Assembly (NCBI GenBank): GCA_012031965.1
Contig: JAAUSC010000015.1
Coordinates: forward strand, 1-57,541
From: Scytonema sp. RU_4_4
Lineage (GTDB): Bacteria > Cyanobacteriota > Cyanobacteriia > Cyanobacteriales > Nostocaceae
Direction of reading: 5' to 3'
DNA length: 57,541 nt
Below, one piece after another: positions 8,430 to 17,791 of this stretch. How positions within the stretch are numbered: the first letter of the stretch is position 1; every line of letters begins with the position of its first letter. The position numbers and the translations under genes are program-made. The notes below the pieces were generated by a model, which was given only the letters and a program-made list of their open reading frames with translations, had not been told where the DNA came from and made no database searches.

Positions 8430-9200
8430 ATGTCCTTTCCAATGGCATCTGCATATCTGCTGGTATCCCACGGAAGTCGTGATCCGCGTCCAGAAATTGC
8501 TATGAAACATCTGGTAGGACTGTTATGTCATAAGATAGGAAGAGATTTATCCGCTCTTGCAACTGGGCCTATAACTTCTCAGTGGAAATGTGAAACCTTG
8601 GTCAGTACTGCGTATTTGGAACGAAATCCTGAACCCCTACATCAGCAAATCATCAAATTTGGTAAGAATGCTTTAGATTCTGGATATCATAGTCTCAAAA
8701 TTCTACCACTATTCTTGCTATCAGGGATTCATGTGATGGAAGATATTCCAGCGGAAGTCGCATTGGCAAAGCAAGTTCTCGGTCAAGATATCAAGATATT
8801 TTTGCAACCATACTTAGGGTGTCACCCTGCTTTAGAGCGCTTGCTGGCGAAGCAATTGATCGCTACAAAAGCAGAAGCAAAAATTCTTTTAGCTCATGGT
8901 AGTCGTCGCCAGCAAGCTAACGCCCCAGTGGAAGCAATGGCGGCGAAGATAGGAGCAGTGGCTGCATACTTGAGTGTGTTTCCCAGCTTGGAAGCACGGG
9001 TACAAGAGTTAGTGGCTGCTAACTATAAGAATTTACTGACAATACCATACTTTCTTTTTCCAGGTGGAATGACGGATACTGTTGCTCGAAGGCAACAAGA
9101 GTTAAAATTACAGTTTCCTATGGTAAACTTTCAACTTGCTGAGCCTTTAGGAGCAAGTGCAGAGTTAGTGGAATTGATTTGGGATTTGTTAGAACAATGA
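8430..9200 (+). CDS. sirohydrochlorin chelatase (CbiX/SirB family)
   Basis: Predicted to insert Fe2+ (or Co2+) into sirohydrochlorin, making siroheme or a B12 precursor in the cytosol. The 256-residue protein has two tandem CbiX half-domains. Each opens with the HGSR motif: LVSHGSRDPRP near residue 11 and LLAHGSRR near residue 153. Its stop overlaps the cobA start (ATGA), so the two genes are translationally coupled. Co-occurrence with uroporphyrinogen-III methyltransferase strongly supports a siroheme role. Metal specificity cannot be read from sequence. Confidence 0.9.
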   Translation: MSFPMASAYLLVSHGSRDPRPEIAMKHLVGLLCHKIGRDLSALATGPITSQWKCETLVSTAYLERNPEPLHQQIIKFGKNALDSGYHSLKILPLFLLSGIHVMEDIPAEVALAKQVLGQDIKIFLQPYLGCHPALERLLAKQLIATKAEAKILLAHGSRRQQANAPVEAMAAKIGAVAAYLSVFPSLEARVQELVAANYKNLLTIPYFLFPGGMTDTVARRQQELKLQFPMVNFQLAEPLGASAELVELIWDLLEQ

Positions 9201-9991
9201 ACCGCGAAGACACAAGGGATGCTAAGGAAGAAAAGGAAGAAAATAAGAGGTCTTTGGGTAAGGTCTACCTAGTAGGCGCAGGACCGGGAGACCCGGGGTT
9301 GATGACTCTCAAGGGGAAAGGATTATTAGAGTGTGCGGATGTGGTCATCTATGATGCCTTGGTCAGTCCGGCAATTTTGGCGATGATAAATCCTGAAGCT
9401 CAGAAGATTGATGCCGGTAAGCGGCGGGGACGTCACTCTATTATACAGGAAGAAACAACACACTTGCTCATTGCTAAGGCGCAGGATAATGCCATTGTTG
9501 TGCGACTCAAGGGAGGCGATCCGTTTATATTTGGTCGCGGTGGCGAGGAGATGGAAGAATTGATAGAAGCTGGAATTCCTGTGGAAGTTGTGCCTGGTGT
9601 GACATCGGGAATTGCTGCTCCAGCTTATGCAGGTATACCTTTGACGCATCGATGTTATAGTTCATCTGTCACTTTTGTGACAGGACATGAGGCGGCAGGT
9701 AAGTATCATCCCGCAGTGAATTGGAATGCGATCGCCCACGGTTCAGAAACAATAGTGATATACATGGGTATTCACAATCTGTCTCATATTGTGGAGCAGT
9801 TAACCCAAGCCGGGTTGAATTCAGAAACGCCTATTGCTCTGGTACGTTGGGGTACGCGACCAGATCAGGAAGAATTGATTGGTCAGATGGGAACAATTGT
9901 AAAGCAAGTCGAGGCAACGGGGTTTGAAGCGCCAGCAATTGTTGTTATTGGTCCAGTGGTTAAGATGCATGCTAGATTTCGCAATTTTTGA
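9197..9991 (+). CDS. cobA: uroporphyrinogen-III C-methyltransferase
   Basis: SAM-dependent enzyme that methylates uroporphyrinogen III at C2 and C7 to give precorrin-2, the branch point to siroheme and B12. 264 residues. Motifs: [18 protein letters not shown] (SAM-binding loop), [40 protein letters not shown] and VTGHE. Start: the ATG at 9197 overlaps the upstream TGA; an in-frame TTG 18 bases earlier is less likely. There is a ~20-residue charged N-terminal leader (Glu/Lys-rich) ahead of the core. Partner of the upstream chelatase. Confidence 0.94.
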   Translation: MNREDTRDAKEEKEENKRSLGKVYLVGAGPGDPGLMTLKGKGLLECADVVIYDALVSPAILAMINPEAQKIDAGKRRGRHSIIQEETTHLLIAKAQDNAIVVRLKGGDPFIFGRGGEEMEELIEAGIPVEVVPGVTSGIAAPAYAGIPLTHRCYSSSVTFVTGHEAAGKYHPAVNWNAIAHGSETIVIYMGIHNLSHIVEQLTQAGLNSETPIALVRWGTRPDQEELIGQMGTIVKQVEATGFEAPAIVVIGPVVKMHARFRNF

Positions 9992-10007
9992 CCTTCCACA
10001 GCTACAC

Positions 10008-10838
10008 CTATTGTCTAAAGCCATGAGATTTTTGAATCACAGGAGTTCTACTGAACTTACTCTCATCAAGTATTCTAATCTCTGTTGGTAAACTATCAAT
10101 CTGATGTGTGAGTATCAAGGTTTGTGATTGTCGCCATGCTTGCAAGGCTAAACGCGTAATTTCTTCAACTTTTTCTGCTGCTTCTAATTGTTCAGTTATT
10201 GACTTACAAAGCTGAGTAAAAGCTTGTAGTTGCAGCATTTCCCCTAAACCACCCAACTCTATCGCCATGAGAGTCACTTCGTCTTGCAAAACAGAGTTTT
10301 CACTCTTTAAAATTAATGATTCTAAGCGTTGTAGACAGTCTTCTACTTCTGTTTGAAATAGTAAAGAAATAATGTCTTGCAATCCATTTTCTGGTGATAG
10401 AATCGTGATGTTTTCCTCAGAGATTAAAGAACCCAAACGCTCTTGTAACTCTTCAAAAACTGGATAACAAAAGGTTGCTAACCATTGTTCGTCGATAGTA
10501 TAACCTTCTGAATGTAGTTTCACTATTTGACGCAGCCAATCTACTCCAGCTAGGAGTAAACTTTGCAAATCCATGTCAAGTTCAAAAGAGTCTTTCTGAG
10601 TTGTTAATACTTTAAAAGAATCTTCTAAACGGTGAGCTAAAGCACTTAAAGTCCGAAATCCCATCATCCCTGCGCCACCTTTGATAGAATGAGCCGCTCT
10701 CACTCCAGCATTGATTTTTGGTAGAGCAATTTGACGATTAAATTTGACTTCTAATAATACAGCTTCCAGAGTATTGAGAGAGTCAATTGCTTCCTCTAGA
10801 AATTGCAACTGGGCTTCTAGTTCTTTGTCTTGTAACAT
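10008..10838 (-). CDS. Hpt-domain phosphotransfer protein (CheA N-terminus-like)
   Basis: A 276-residue protein with an Hpt domain at residues ~5-110. The phosphorylatable His50 sits in AHSIKGGAGMMG. There is no CheA kinase core after it. The remaining ~160 residues are helical and unassigned. Hpt proteins relay phosphoryl groups between hybrid kinases and response regulators. About 730 bp upstream on the same strand is a PatA-like regulator, so the pair may belong to a phosphorelay or be the residue of a larger taxis-type locus. The length of the ortholog family was not checked. Confidence 0.78.
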   Translation of the reverse strand: MLQDKELEAQLQFLEEAIDSLNTLEAVLLEVKFNRQIALPKINAGVRAAHSIKGGAGMMGFRTLSALAHRLEDSFKVLTTQKDSFELDMDLQSLLLAGVDWLRQIVKLHSEGYTIDEQWLATFCYPVFEELQERLGSLISEENITILSPENGLQDIISLLFQTEVEDCLQRLESLILKSENSVLQDEVTLMAIELGGLGEMLQLQAFTQLCKSITEQLEAAEKVEEITRLALQAWRQSQTLILTHQIDSLPTEIRILDESKFSRTPVIQKSHGFRQ

Positions 10839-11573
10839 AGTCTTTATTCGTCAAGAGTCATGAGTCATTAGTCATCTCTAATTACCAAAGAAAACATGAC
10901 TAATTCTTGGTAGGTATGTAGCAATTACTAAAGGTGATGTTAGTAAGCTAATCGAATGAGATAATTTATAATAGCAAATATTAGATATTATGAAGAATTA
11001 AAAAATACAAAATACCTTTCCCCTTTCAGACTATCAATAATTATTTATCTTGCTATACCAACCCTTTCAAATTGAAATAACACCAGGAATTCGTTGATGA
11101 AGATGAAACTTCAGATAGCCATTCCGCACGTTATTTTGGGTTTGTATTAGGGCAAGTATAATGTTTGAACTATTCATACTTAAATTCAAATTCACATTGC
11201 TATTCATTAAGCAGCTAATTTTTTAGCTGTATAGGCATCAGTACTCTGCTTTATCTTTCACAAACAGTTTTTTGTTTAACTCTTATAACTGTAAAGAATA
11301 GATAGTTAACTTTTGATGAGCCTAATATATTTTGAAGCTAACATAAAAAGAAAAACTGCTCATTATGAGCATTCTTTAAAAAGTAATTGTCAAGTTTTGT
11401 TTTTATTCTAAGAATAAGCTATCGCACTTTTAATTTGTATCTTTTTAACTTTGAAGAAAAGCGTCAAACCTTCTCCTTGACTCCCTCATTCCCTATAGTA
11501 CACTTGTAGGCGTAACAGCACTTTCTAAATACAAAGCTAGCTTAGGTGAAATTTAGCACTACTGTTACATCAC
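10839..11573. other. 735-bp AT-rich intergenic region
   Basis: No open frame or RNA gene is recognisable on either strand. A short AGTCAT/TAGTCAT cluster sits at ~10856-10875. It separates the Hpt gene from the PatA-like regulator on the same strand. Confidence 0.5.
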
Positions 11574-12655
11574 TTATAAACTTTCAATATGATGAAAGAT
11601 GACTTTTAGCAAATCTACCTGTGTAAAAGGCTTAGTTAGATAGCCTGTCGCTCTAACCATCTTTGCTTTTGCTCTGTCTATTAATCCTGTTCTGCCCGTA
11701 ACCATAATTACTGGCGTATGCTGAAAATATGAATGTTTTCGTAACAAAGAACACAGTTCATAGCCGTCTAAGCTTGGCATTTCAATGTCTAGTAAAATGA
11801 GGTCAGGTTTGACACGGATTATTTGCATTAAAGCTTTTAAAGAATCATTCACTGCAATCACAGAAAACATTTTGTCATCTAAAAAATTGTTGATTGAATT
11901 GATGATGACAGGGCTATCATCAATGCAGACGATTTTATAAACTTTTCTTTCAGATGAGTTTTGAGAACTCTGCTGTTCCCCATCGTTATTTTTAACCTCT
12001 GTCGTCTGCTCACTGTTTATATTTGTAAATTCTTGCTCAGTTTTTGTCTGTGACTGCCAAATTTTGATGAAAAAAAGGGAAAGCGTTGTTGTTTATTTCG
12101 TGATTTGGTATTTTCCTGATTTTGTGAGTGATTTTGACACTTTTCAACTATTAAGCGTAAATCTAGATGACAGAACTTGGGCATATCATCCATGAAACTC
12201 TCAGAGGTGAATTCGTAACTTCCCTCTTTCATCTTCAGAAATGGCTCAAGAACTTCTATTGCTAATTGCTCTATCAATATTCCTGCTTGACCAGGAGTCA
12301 TATACTTTTGATTCACTAACCAGCAAATAGCTAAATAATCTGGATTTGGTATTGCTTGATTGACAACAAGTCCACTGTCAAATACCGCCTGCAATTGTTT
12401 ATCAATTCCACTATTGAGAGTAGGAATTTGCTCACTCAAACGGTCTAAATGTCTGTAAATTAAATCAAGCATTTTATCTGTATAGCAAGCATAAATCAGT
12501 TTCCCTTCATCTAAATAGATTGACCAAGAAACTGACGGGCTAAAAACTTGCCAACAACCAGTAAGAGGTTTACTGGTCATTTTTCCTAGTAGAGATAGTG
12601 GCTGTAATGTTTGAAAAAATCTGTATCTACCAATAGGAAGTGTCGTCATATTCAT
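11574..12655 (-). pseudogene. PatA-like response regulator (PATAN + REC), apparent -1 base frameshift
   Basis: Two overlapping reading pieces make one protein. Piece 1 (12655 to ~12017, ATG start) is a PATAN domain of the PatA/PixG/TaxP1 type (SWSIYLDEGKLIYA). Piece 2, in another frame, reads continuously from ~12070 to 11574. It carries a receiver domain: KIVCIDDSPV acidic pair, phospho-acceptor in LILLDIEMPSLDG, MVTGRTG and LTKPF. Piece 2 has no own start upstream of the receiver. Adding one T to the T7 run (A7 on plus, 12070-12076) fuses them into a ~360-residue PATAN-linker-REC protein. PatA-family proteins act in heterocyst patterning, phototaxis or motility; the role here is inferred. 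It could be a pseudogene, a sequencing error, or expressed by slippage. Confidence 0.8.
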
Positions 12656-12854
12656 AAATCAACAATTTTCGACAGAAAGAATGACAAGGATATGAAAATA
12701 GGTACTTGTGGCTGTATAGTAGAAAAATCATGCTATTGGTAACTAGCAACTTAGTCTCTATATTGTTGTCACAAAGTTGTACTTTCTCTTATTAAGAAGT
12801 CGTTTCAGCATTACTTATACCTATTTATACAAACACTCACAGGAGTGAGACTAT

Positions 12855-12882
12855 AGTACTCAATTTCTAGTACTCAATTTCT
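12855..12882. repeat. 14-bp tandem direct repeat upstream of the PatA-like gene
   Basis: AGTACTCAATTTCT occurs twice head-to-tail (12855-12868, 12869-12882), ~200 bp upstream of the PatA-like gene's start. It may be a regulator site; nothing else supports that. Confidence 0.6.
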
Positions 12883-13304
12883 GGAAACGAAGAGCGCTCC
12901 CCAAAAAAAGAGCAATGTTTGGAGATGCCTAATTCCTGGTAAATCTGCTAGCTTTGCTGGTTTTGAGTTTTACTCAGTTCTACTGCTTCTTATGGAGTCC
13001 GGGAGAAATAACAGATGGCTTGTGCAGAGAGTTTTAGCTTTTATCTAACTGTTGTACTGAGGAGTACACCTAGTTATAGAGTTTACGGCATAATAAGGCA
13101 TGACAAAAAGTTTGCAAAGTGGATAACTCTTTCTCAAACAGATCTTTATAAAGTATTTTTGAATACCAAGAAAATGAGATAACTGATATTTCTGTCAACA
13201 AGAAGAAGCATGTTCTAACCCTACCTATGATTGCCATAAAACGTCTGTCCACCAAGTTTTCTCTAAGCTAAGTAGAGGTTGTTTGAATGACAAGAATGGC
13301 AAAC

Positions 13305-13526
13305 TCATACTAGTAGTGATTGTAGTAATAACTCATACACTAATGTTGCACCATGAGACGCAAAAGCAACTGTTTCATAAAAAGGTAATTTCATCATACG
13401 TAGTGGTAACAGAATGTGACGTTGTTTCGTAATTGAATCGTCACCCTGGAGAGTTTTGAGTGCCAAGTGCGGAAATGTCCAGTGGAACTCAACTGATTGA
13501 GTACATACCTGAAAAAATAGAAAGTT
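13305..13526 (-). other. unidentified open frame without start codon
   Basis: 73 sense codons are open between TAA (13527-13529) and TGA (13305-13307). The peptide is non-repetitive and protein-like (VEFHWTFPHLALKTL, PLRMMKLPFYETVAF). No ATG/GTG/TTG is near its beginning and I recognise no family. It could be the relic of a decayed gene or chance. Confidence 0.25.
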
Positions 13527-13933
13527 TTAGTTACTGGGTAGATGGTAGGTAACATACTCACTAACATTTAGATTACTATAATTTTCAAAAAAAGTTAAAA
13601 GATGTATGAAAACTGCTATAGGTAAGTGAAGCAAGCATGAAAAATCGCTTTTGTTCCAGCATGGCTTGTAAGAAAATTTGAAACTCTTAAGACTTTCGGT
13701 GTTTGTACTTAAGCAACCTCATGAAAAATATAGAATTCATGAAAATTTTATATATTTAGGCGTAGAAAATTAAAACAATACAAGTATTCAGCATACAACC
13801 AAGTATTAAATATTACTTTTAGCTACTTGTCGCCGAAAAGTAAGAAAAGGGTATAAAACCTTTGTGTACAAACAAGAGTGAAACTATGATTGATTGGGTT
13901 GGGCAAACCCAGCCTACGGCTCGCTACGCTAAC

Positions 13934-14070
13934 GACAAAAATGGACAACCCTTGTATTTTTGCGGCTTCCCGTCAACTAGTTTTACCCAAGTTCTTCGGT
14001 CTAGCCGCAAAAATACACCCAGATCTTGAGTTTTACGAGTAGACATTGTAGAGGGTTGTCCATTTTTGTC
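13934..14070. repeat. nested inverted-repeat (MITE-like) element
   Basis: Outer arms: 13934-13952 (GACAAAAATGGACAACCCT) and its exact reverse complement at 14052-14070. Inner arms: GTATTTTTGCGGCT (13954-13967) and its exact reverse complement at 14003-14016. The left arms are adjacent (1 nt apart). The right arms are separated by 35 nt, and the central loop is also 35 nt. It lies just beyond the ctaE terminator. The shape suggests a small non-autonomous mobile element or a folded RNA. Confidence 0.7.
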
Positions 14071-14129
14071 TATGGAAAATGAAGCGGCACTTTTGCAAGA
14101 GGTCTAGTGTATTGCATGGCTCACACTAT

Positions 14130-14159
14130 CAGAAAAAATAAAACCCCCTATAGGGGGTT
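14130..14159 (-). terminator. rho-independent terminator of the ctaCDE operon
   Basis: AACCCCC-TATA-GGGGGTT stem (14142-14159). On the minus strand it runs into TTTATTTTTTCT (14130-14141). It is about 40 bp beyond the ctaE stop. Confidence 0.85.
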
Positions 14160-14200
14160 GCTTAGCATATTAAGTGGCTCGAAAAACTCATCACTAAGAC

Positions 14201-14823
14201 TCAAAGCAAATACAGCAAGCCGAAGAGGATAATCCAAATGACATCAACGAAGTGCCAGTAAAGTTCGGCGGCTTCTATACCAAAGTGATGTTCATTGCTG
14301 TAGTGACCTTTACTGCGCGATCGCCACAATACGGTAAGAATTACCAAAACTCCGAGAGTCACGTGCAAACCGTGGAAGCCAGTCAAAACATAAAATGCAC
14401 TGGCAAATAAGTTAGTGGTCAAGCCAAATTCTAGATGGGTGTACTCATATACTTGCCCTATCAAGAAAGTAATACCCATTACGGCAGTTATGGCAAACCA
14501 AATTTGCATGCCCCGTACATTATTCTTTTGATAGCAGTATCAGCATTGTGGATGACAAAACTGCTAGCAATCAGATTGATGGTGTTCACTCCAGGTAGTA
14601 ATAGTTCTAACTCTGGCGTTCCTTCTGGTGGCCAAACTGGTACTGTAGAACGGAAAGCCAGATAGGCCCCGAACAACCCCATAAAAATCATGCCTTCAGC
14701 GATCAAGAATACAACCAGCCCAAATAGGCGAAAGTCTGGATGTTCTTCGTGATGAGCTTCTGCTGTGGCTTGGTGGTGATAATTCAGTTCAGCCTTAGCT
14801 GGGTCAATTGTTTGACTTTGCAT
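14201..14823 (-). pseudogene. ctaE: cytochrome c oxidase subunit III, apparent 1-base frameshift
   Basis: The subunit III coding region is split. The N-terminal part (14823 to ~14526) reads LFGLVVFLIAEGMIFMGLFG and ends ...HNADTAIK. The C-terminal part (from ~14525 to 14201) resumes in another frame at MQIWFAITAVMG and finishes with the typical ELYWHFVDVIWI segment. Adding one A to the coding-strand A4 run (TTTT on plus, 14526-14529) gives IKKNNVRGMQIW, the expected family sequence, and a ~207-residue protein of normal length with five membrane spans. It is the last gene of ctaC-ctaD-ctaE. Either a sequencing deletion or a real knockout of this oxidase copy. Confidence 0.9.
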
Positions 14824-14858
14824 GAATTTTCCGTTGAATTATGGATTACGAATTATGA

Positions 14859-14906
14859 ATTATGAATGATGAATGAAGAAATTTTTTCGCATTCATCATT
14901 CATAAT
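14859..14906. repeat. 17-bp perfect inverted repeat between ctaD and ctaE
   Basis: ATTATGAATGATGAATG (14859-14875) and its exact reverse complement (14890-14906), with a 14-nt loop containing T6. It abuts the ctaD stop codon. It may tune transcript processing or readthrough into ctaE, or be a dispersed repeat. Confidence 0.8.
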
Positions 14907-14909
14907 TTA

Positions 14910-16652
14910 TCAGCGTTCTTCTTTCTCAGCAGTGATAGCAGGAGATGGCTCGCCAGGCTCGGCGCGTAGCACTGAGTTAGGACCGGCAGACAAGACTGGA
15001 TCGGCAGAAGATAGAGGTACACCCTCTCTAGTGTTCTCTAAACCATAATCGTATGGTCCAGTCGCTAAGACTGGTGTTTTATCAAAATTCTCAATCGCTG
15101 GGGGTGAAGTCGTCATCCACTCTAGGGTCAGTGCATTCCAAGGATTATTACCTGCTTTTGGTCCGTACATCCAACTCCAAATTACATTGATAATGAAGGG
15201 TAGTGTGGAAACCGCCAGTAGATAAGCACCATAGGTGCAAATTTCGTTCAGGAACGCAAATTGGGGATCATATTGGGCAACACGACGGTTCATGCCCAAC
15301 ATCCCCAGCTTGTGCATAGGTAAGAAGGTCAGATTTAGACCGACAAAGGTCAGGGCAAAGTGAACCTTACCCCAAAATTCATTCAACATCCGCCCCGTCA
15401 TTTTGGGGAACCAGTGGTAGAACGCAGCATAAATGCCGAGAACACTACCGCCAAATAGGACGTAGTGCAGGTGTGCTACCACAAAATAGGTATCGTGAAC
15501 GTGAATATCAAACGGCACCGCCGCCAACATGACGCCACTGATTCCGCCAATCACAAAGGTGCCAACAAAGCCCATTGCGAATAGCATGGCACTGTTAAGA
15601 CGGATTTTGCCACCCCACATGGTTGCCAGCCAGCTGAAAATTTTGATACCCGTTGGTACGGCGATGATCATGGTTGTGATCATGAAGAACATCCGCAGCC
15701 AACCGGGCATACCACTGGTGAACATGTGGTGCGCCCAAACGATGAGCCCTAAAAAGCTGATTGCCAAACTAGAGTAGGCGATCGCCTTATATCCAAAAAT
15801 TGGCTTGCGTGAGTGAACGGGGATCACCTCGGAAATTGCCCCAAAGAAGGGCAAAATCATGATGTAAACCGCTGGGTGGGAGTAAAACCAGAACATATGC
15901 TGGTAAACGACCGGATCACCACCGCCAGTCGCGTTAAAAAATGTCGTTCCTGCAAACAAGTCAAAAGCAAGCAGAATTAAAGCTGCTGCTAGCACTGGCG
16001 TACCTATCAGAACCAGCGCTGAAGTCGCAAATATCGCCCAGCAGAACAGGGGCATTTGATTGAAGCCCATGCCTGGGATACGCATCTTGATGAGGGTGAC
16101 CATAAAGTTGAGCGCCCCCAGAATCGAAGATGTACCCAGCAGGAGGAGGCTCAGAATCCAAATTCCTTCACCCACTTGACCTGTGACCAAGCTCAGGGGA
16201 GGATAGGAAGTCCAACCTGCATCTGGTGCATCGCCCAGCAGTAAACTGGCGATCAGCAACAACCCAGCAGGGGGAATGATCCAAAAAGAAACAGCATTTA
16301 GGCGTGGAAATGCCATATCCTTTGCCCCGATCATCAGGGGCATCACGAAGTTAGCAAACCCAAAGCCTGCTGGCACTATCCACAAAAAAATCATGATCGT
16401 GGCGTGCAGCGTAAACAAACTGTTATACACTTCAGGCGTGACAAAATCGGTTTCTGGGGTTCGCAGTTCTGTGCGAACCAAGTCAGCCAAAACGCCGCCA
16501 ATACAGTAGAAAATGAACGTCGTGACCAGGTATTGAATCCCAATGACCTTGTGGTCAGTGTTAAATGTAAAGTAGTCTCGCCAATGTCTTACCCCTGGCT
16601 CCTCAATACGAGCAGGGATATTGGCTGTTTCTTGTAGCTGTGCTTGTGTCAT
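14910..16652 (-). CDS. ctaD: cytochrome c oxidase subunit I
   Basis: Heme-copper oxidase catalytic subunit, 580 residues, about 12 membrane spans, in the thylakoid and/or plasma membrane. It reduces O2 to water and pumps protons. Visible signatures: the CuB/heme a3 histidine region (WFYSHPAVYIMILPFFG; VWAHHMFTSGMP) and HDTYFVVAHLHYVLFGG with the two heme-ligating histidines. The family tyrosine follows the first histidine region. The C-terminal tail after TSPPAIENFD is soluble and polar. Middle gene of the operon, 56 bp after ctaC and 86 bp before ctaE. Confidence 0.97.
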   Translation of the reverse strand: MTQAQLQETANIPARIEEPGVRHWRDYFTFNTDHKVIGIQYLVTTFIFYCIGGVLADLVRTELRTPETDFVTPEVYNSLFTLHATIMIFLWIVPAGFGFANFVMPLMIGAKDMAFPRLNAVSFWIIPPAGLLLIASLLLGDAPDAGWTSYPPLSLVTGQVGEGIWILSLLLLGTSSILGALNFMVTLIKMRIPGMGFNQMPLFCWAIFATSALVLIGTPVLAAALILLAFDLFAGTTFFNATGGGDPVVYQHMFWFYSHPAVYIMILPFFGAISEVIPVHSRKPIFGYKAIAYSSLAISFLGLIVWAHHMFTSGMPGWLRMFFMITTMIIAVPTGIKIFSWLATMWGGKIRLNSAMLFAMGFVGTFVIGGISGVMLAAVPFDIHVHDTYFVVAHLHYVLFGGSVLGIYAAFYHWFPKMTGRMLNEFWGKVHFALTFVGLNLTFLPMHKLGMLGMNRRVAQYDPQFAFLNEICTYGAYLLAVSTLPFIINVIWSWMYGPKAGNNPWNALTLEWMTTSPPAIENFDKTPVLATGPYDYGLENTREGVPLSSADPVLSAGPNSVLRAEPGEPSPAITAEKEER

Positions 16653-16708
16653 AAAAACTTAGTTGTCAGTTGTCCTTTGTCATTTGTCCAATTACTAATG
16701 ACTAATGA

Positions 16709-17791
16709 CTACTTGTGAATCTGATGTAACATTTCAGGATGAATTCCCATCTCGCTGGTGTAAGGCGCGAAAAATTCAGATGGGGATACATCTGCAGGAT
16801 TAACAGCTACTGCTTGGTTTAGCACTTCAGTGCTAGCGACTTGCTGTTCTTGCATCCACTGTTCAAACTCTTGCGGCTTTTGAACAACAACTTGTGTTCT
16901 CATGGCACCGTGGTAAGGACCGCACAGTTCCGCACAGATGAGTGTATAGTCACCTTCTTTGCTCGGCGTAAAGCGAATTTCGGTCTGCCGACCGGGGATA
17001 ACGTCCTGCTTCAAGCGGAACTCTGGCACCCAAAAAGCGTGAATAACATCGTTTGCTGTCATATTCATTTGCACTTCGCGCCCGATGGGAACGTGCAGTT
17101 CACCAGAAGTCACACCTGTTTCAGGGTAGGTAAAAATCCAGGCGTACTGTAAAGCTGTGACGTTCACTACAAATTCAGGTGGTTTGCCTTCATTTTCGGG
17201 AGTCGGTCCAATGGTGGGAGCAACACTCCCTACACCTGGGGCATTCCGTAGTTGAGGAATTTGATCTGCATTGCGGACTGATGCTGTGGCTGGATCTTGC
17301 ATCGCCTCATCAGATTTTTCCTGATTGAGGTTGGGTTCTGTGCTTGTCGCGGTATCACTTAAAGTTGCCGCTATCGCAGCCCCTGGTATTTTCATTGCTT
17401 GTGGGGCGACAGGAGCTTCATGCACAGCATGGGGGCTGAAACCGCCCATCTCATTGTAAACGTCGAAACTGTAAATTGAAATACCAATGACGAGAATAGC
17501 CGGGATCGCTGTCCAGAGGATCTCTAGAGGTACATTGCCCTCAACTGGTGGTCCGTCTGTATCGTCGCCTGGACGACGACGATATCTAAAGGCACAGTAA
17601 ATCAAAACACCTTCGACAATGAGAAAGATAGCTGTGGAGATGATCATCATCGCGTTGAACAGATCATCTACTAAGGTGGCTTCCTCGGAGGCTGCTGTTG
17701 GAAAGAGACCATGATTTTGACCGTACCAAACACTGACGAGGGTCAGCACAATGCCAATGAGTAATGTCCAGATCGAACTTGGGATTTTCAC
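16709..17791 (-). CDS. ctaC: cytochrome c oxidase subunit II
   Basis: CuA-bearing subunit, 360 residues, receiving electrons from cytochrome c or plastocyanin. The start codon is GTG. Two membrane spans lie at ~8-28 and ~45-70 (TLLIGIVLTLVSVWYG; MMIISTAIFLIVEGVLIY). The CuA site CAELCGPYHGAM is near residues 285-296, with an upstream His in VIHAFWVPEF. Between the second span and the CuA domain is a ~90-residue Pro/Ala/acidic linker (about 115-205), longer than in many bacterial homologues. First gene of ctaCDE, divergent from ctaA. Confidence 0.96.
   Translation of the reverse strand: MKIPSSIWTLLIGIVLTLVSVWYGQNHGLFPTAASEEATLVDDLFNAMMIISTAIFLIVEGVLIYCAFRYRRRPGDDTDGPPVEGNVPLEILWTAIPAILVIGISIYSFDVYNEMGGFSPHAVHEAPVAPQAMKIPGAAIAATLSDTATSTEPNLNQEKSDEAMQDPATASVRNADQIPQLRNAPGVGSVAPTIGPTPENEGKPPEFVVNVTALQYAWIFTYPETGVTSGELHVPIGREVQMNMTANDVIHAFWVPEFRLKQDVIPGRQTEIRFTPSKEGDYTLICAELCGPYHGAMRTQVVVQKPQEFEQWMQEQQVASTEVLNQAVAVNPADVSPSEFFAPYTSEMGIHPEMLHQIHK

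Larger units (their letters stand above)
12656..14141. other. 1.5-kb region without a convincing gene
   Basis: Contains a 14-bp tandem direct repeat (12855-12882), an unexplained open frame on minus (13305-13526) and a large nested inverted repeat (13934-14070). The rest is AT-rich with no recognisable gene. Confidence 0.5.

Noticed and set aside
13070-13255. 61-codon minus-strand frame as a gene
   Set aside because: AT-rich, no ribosome site, composition like a chance frame.
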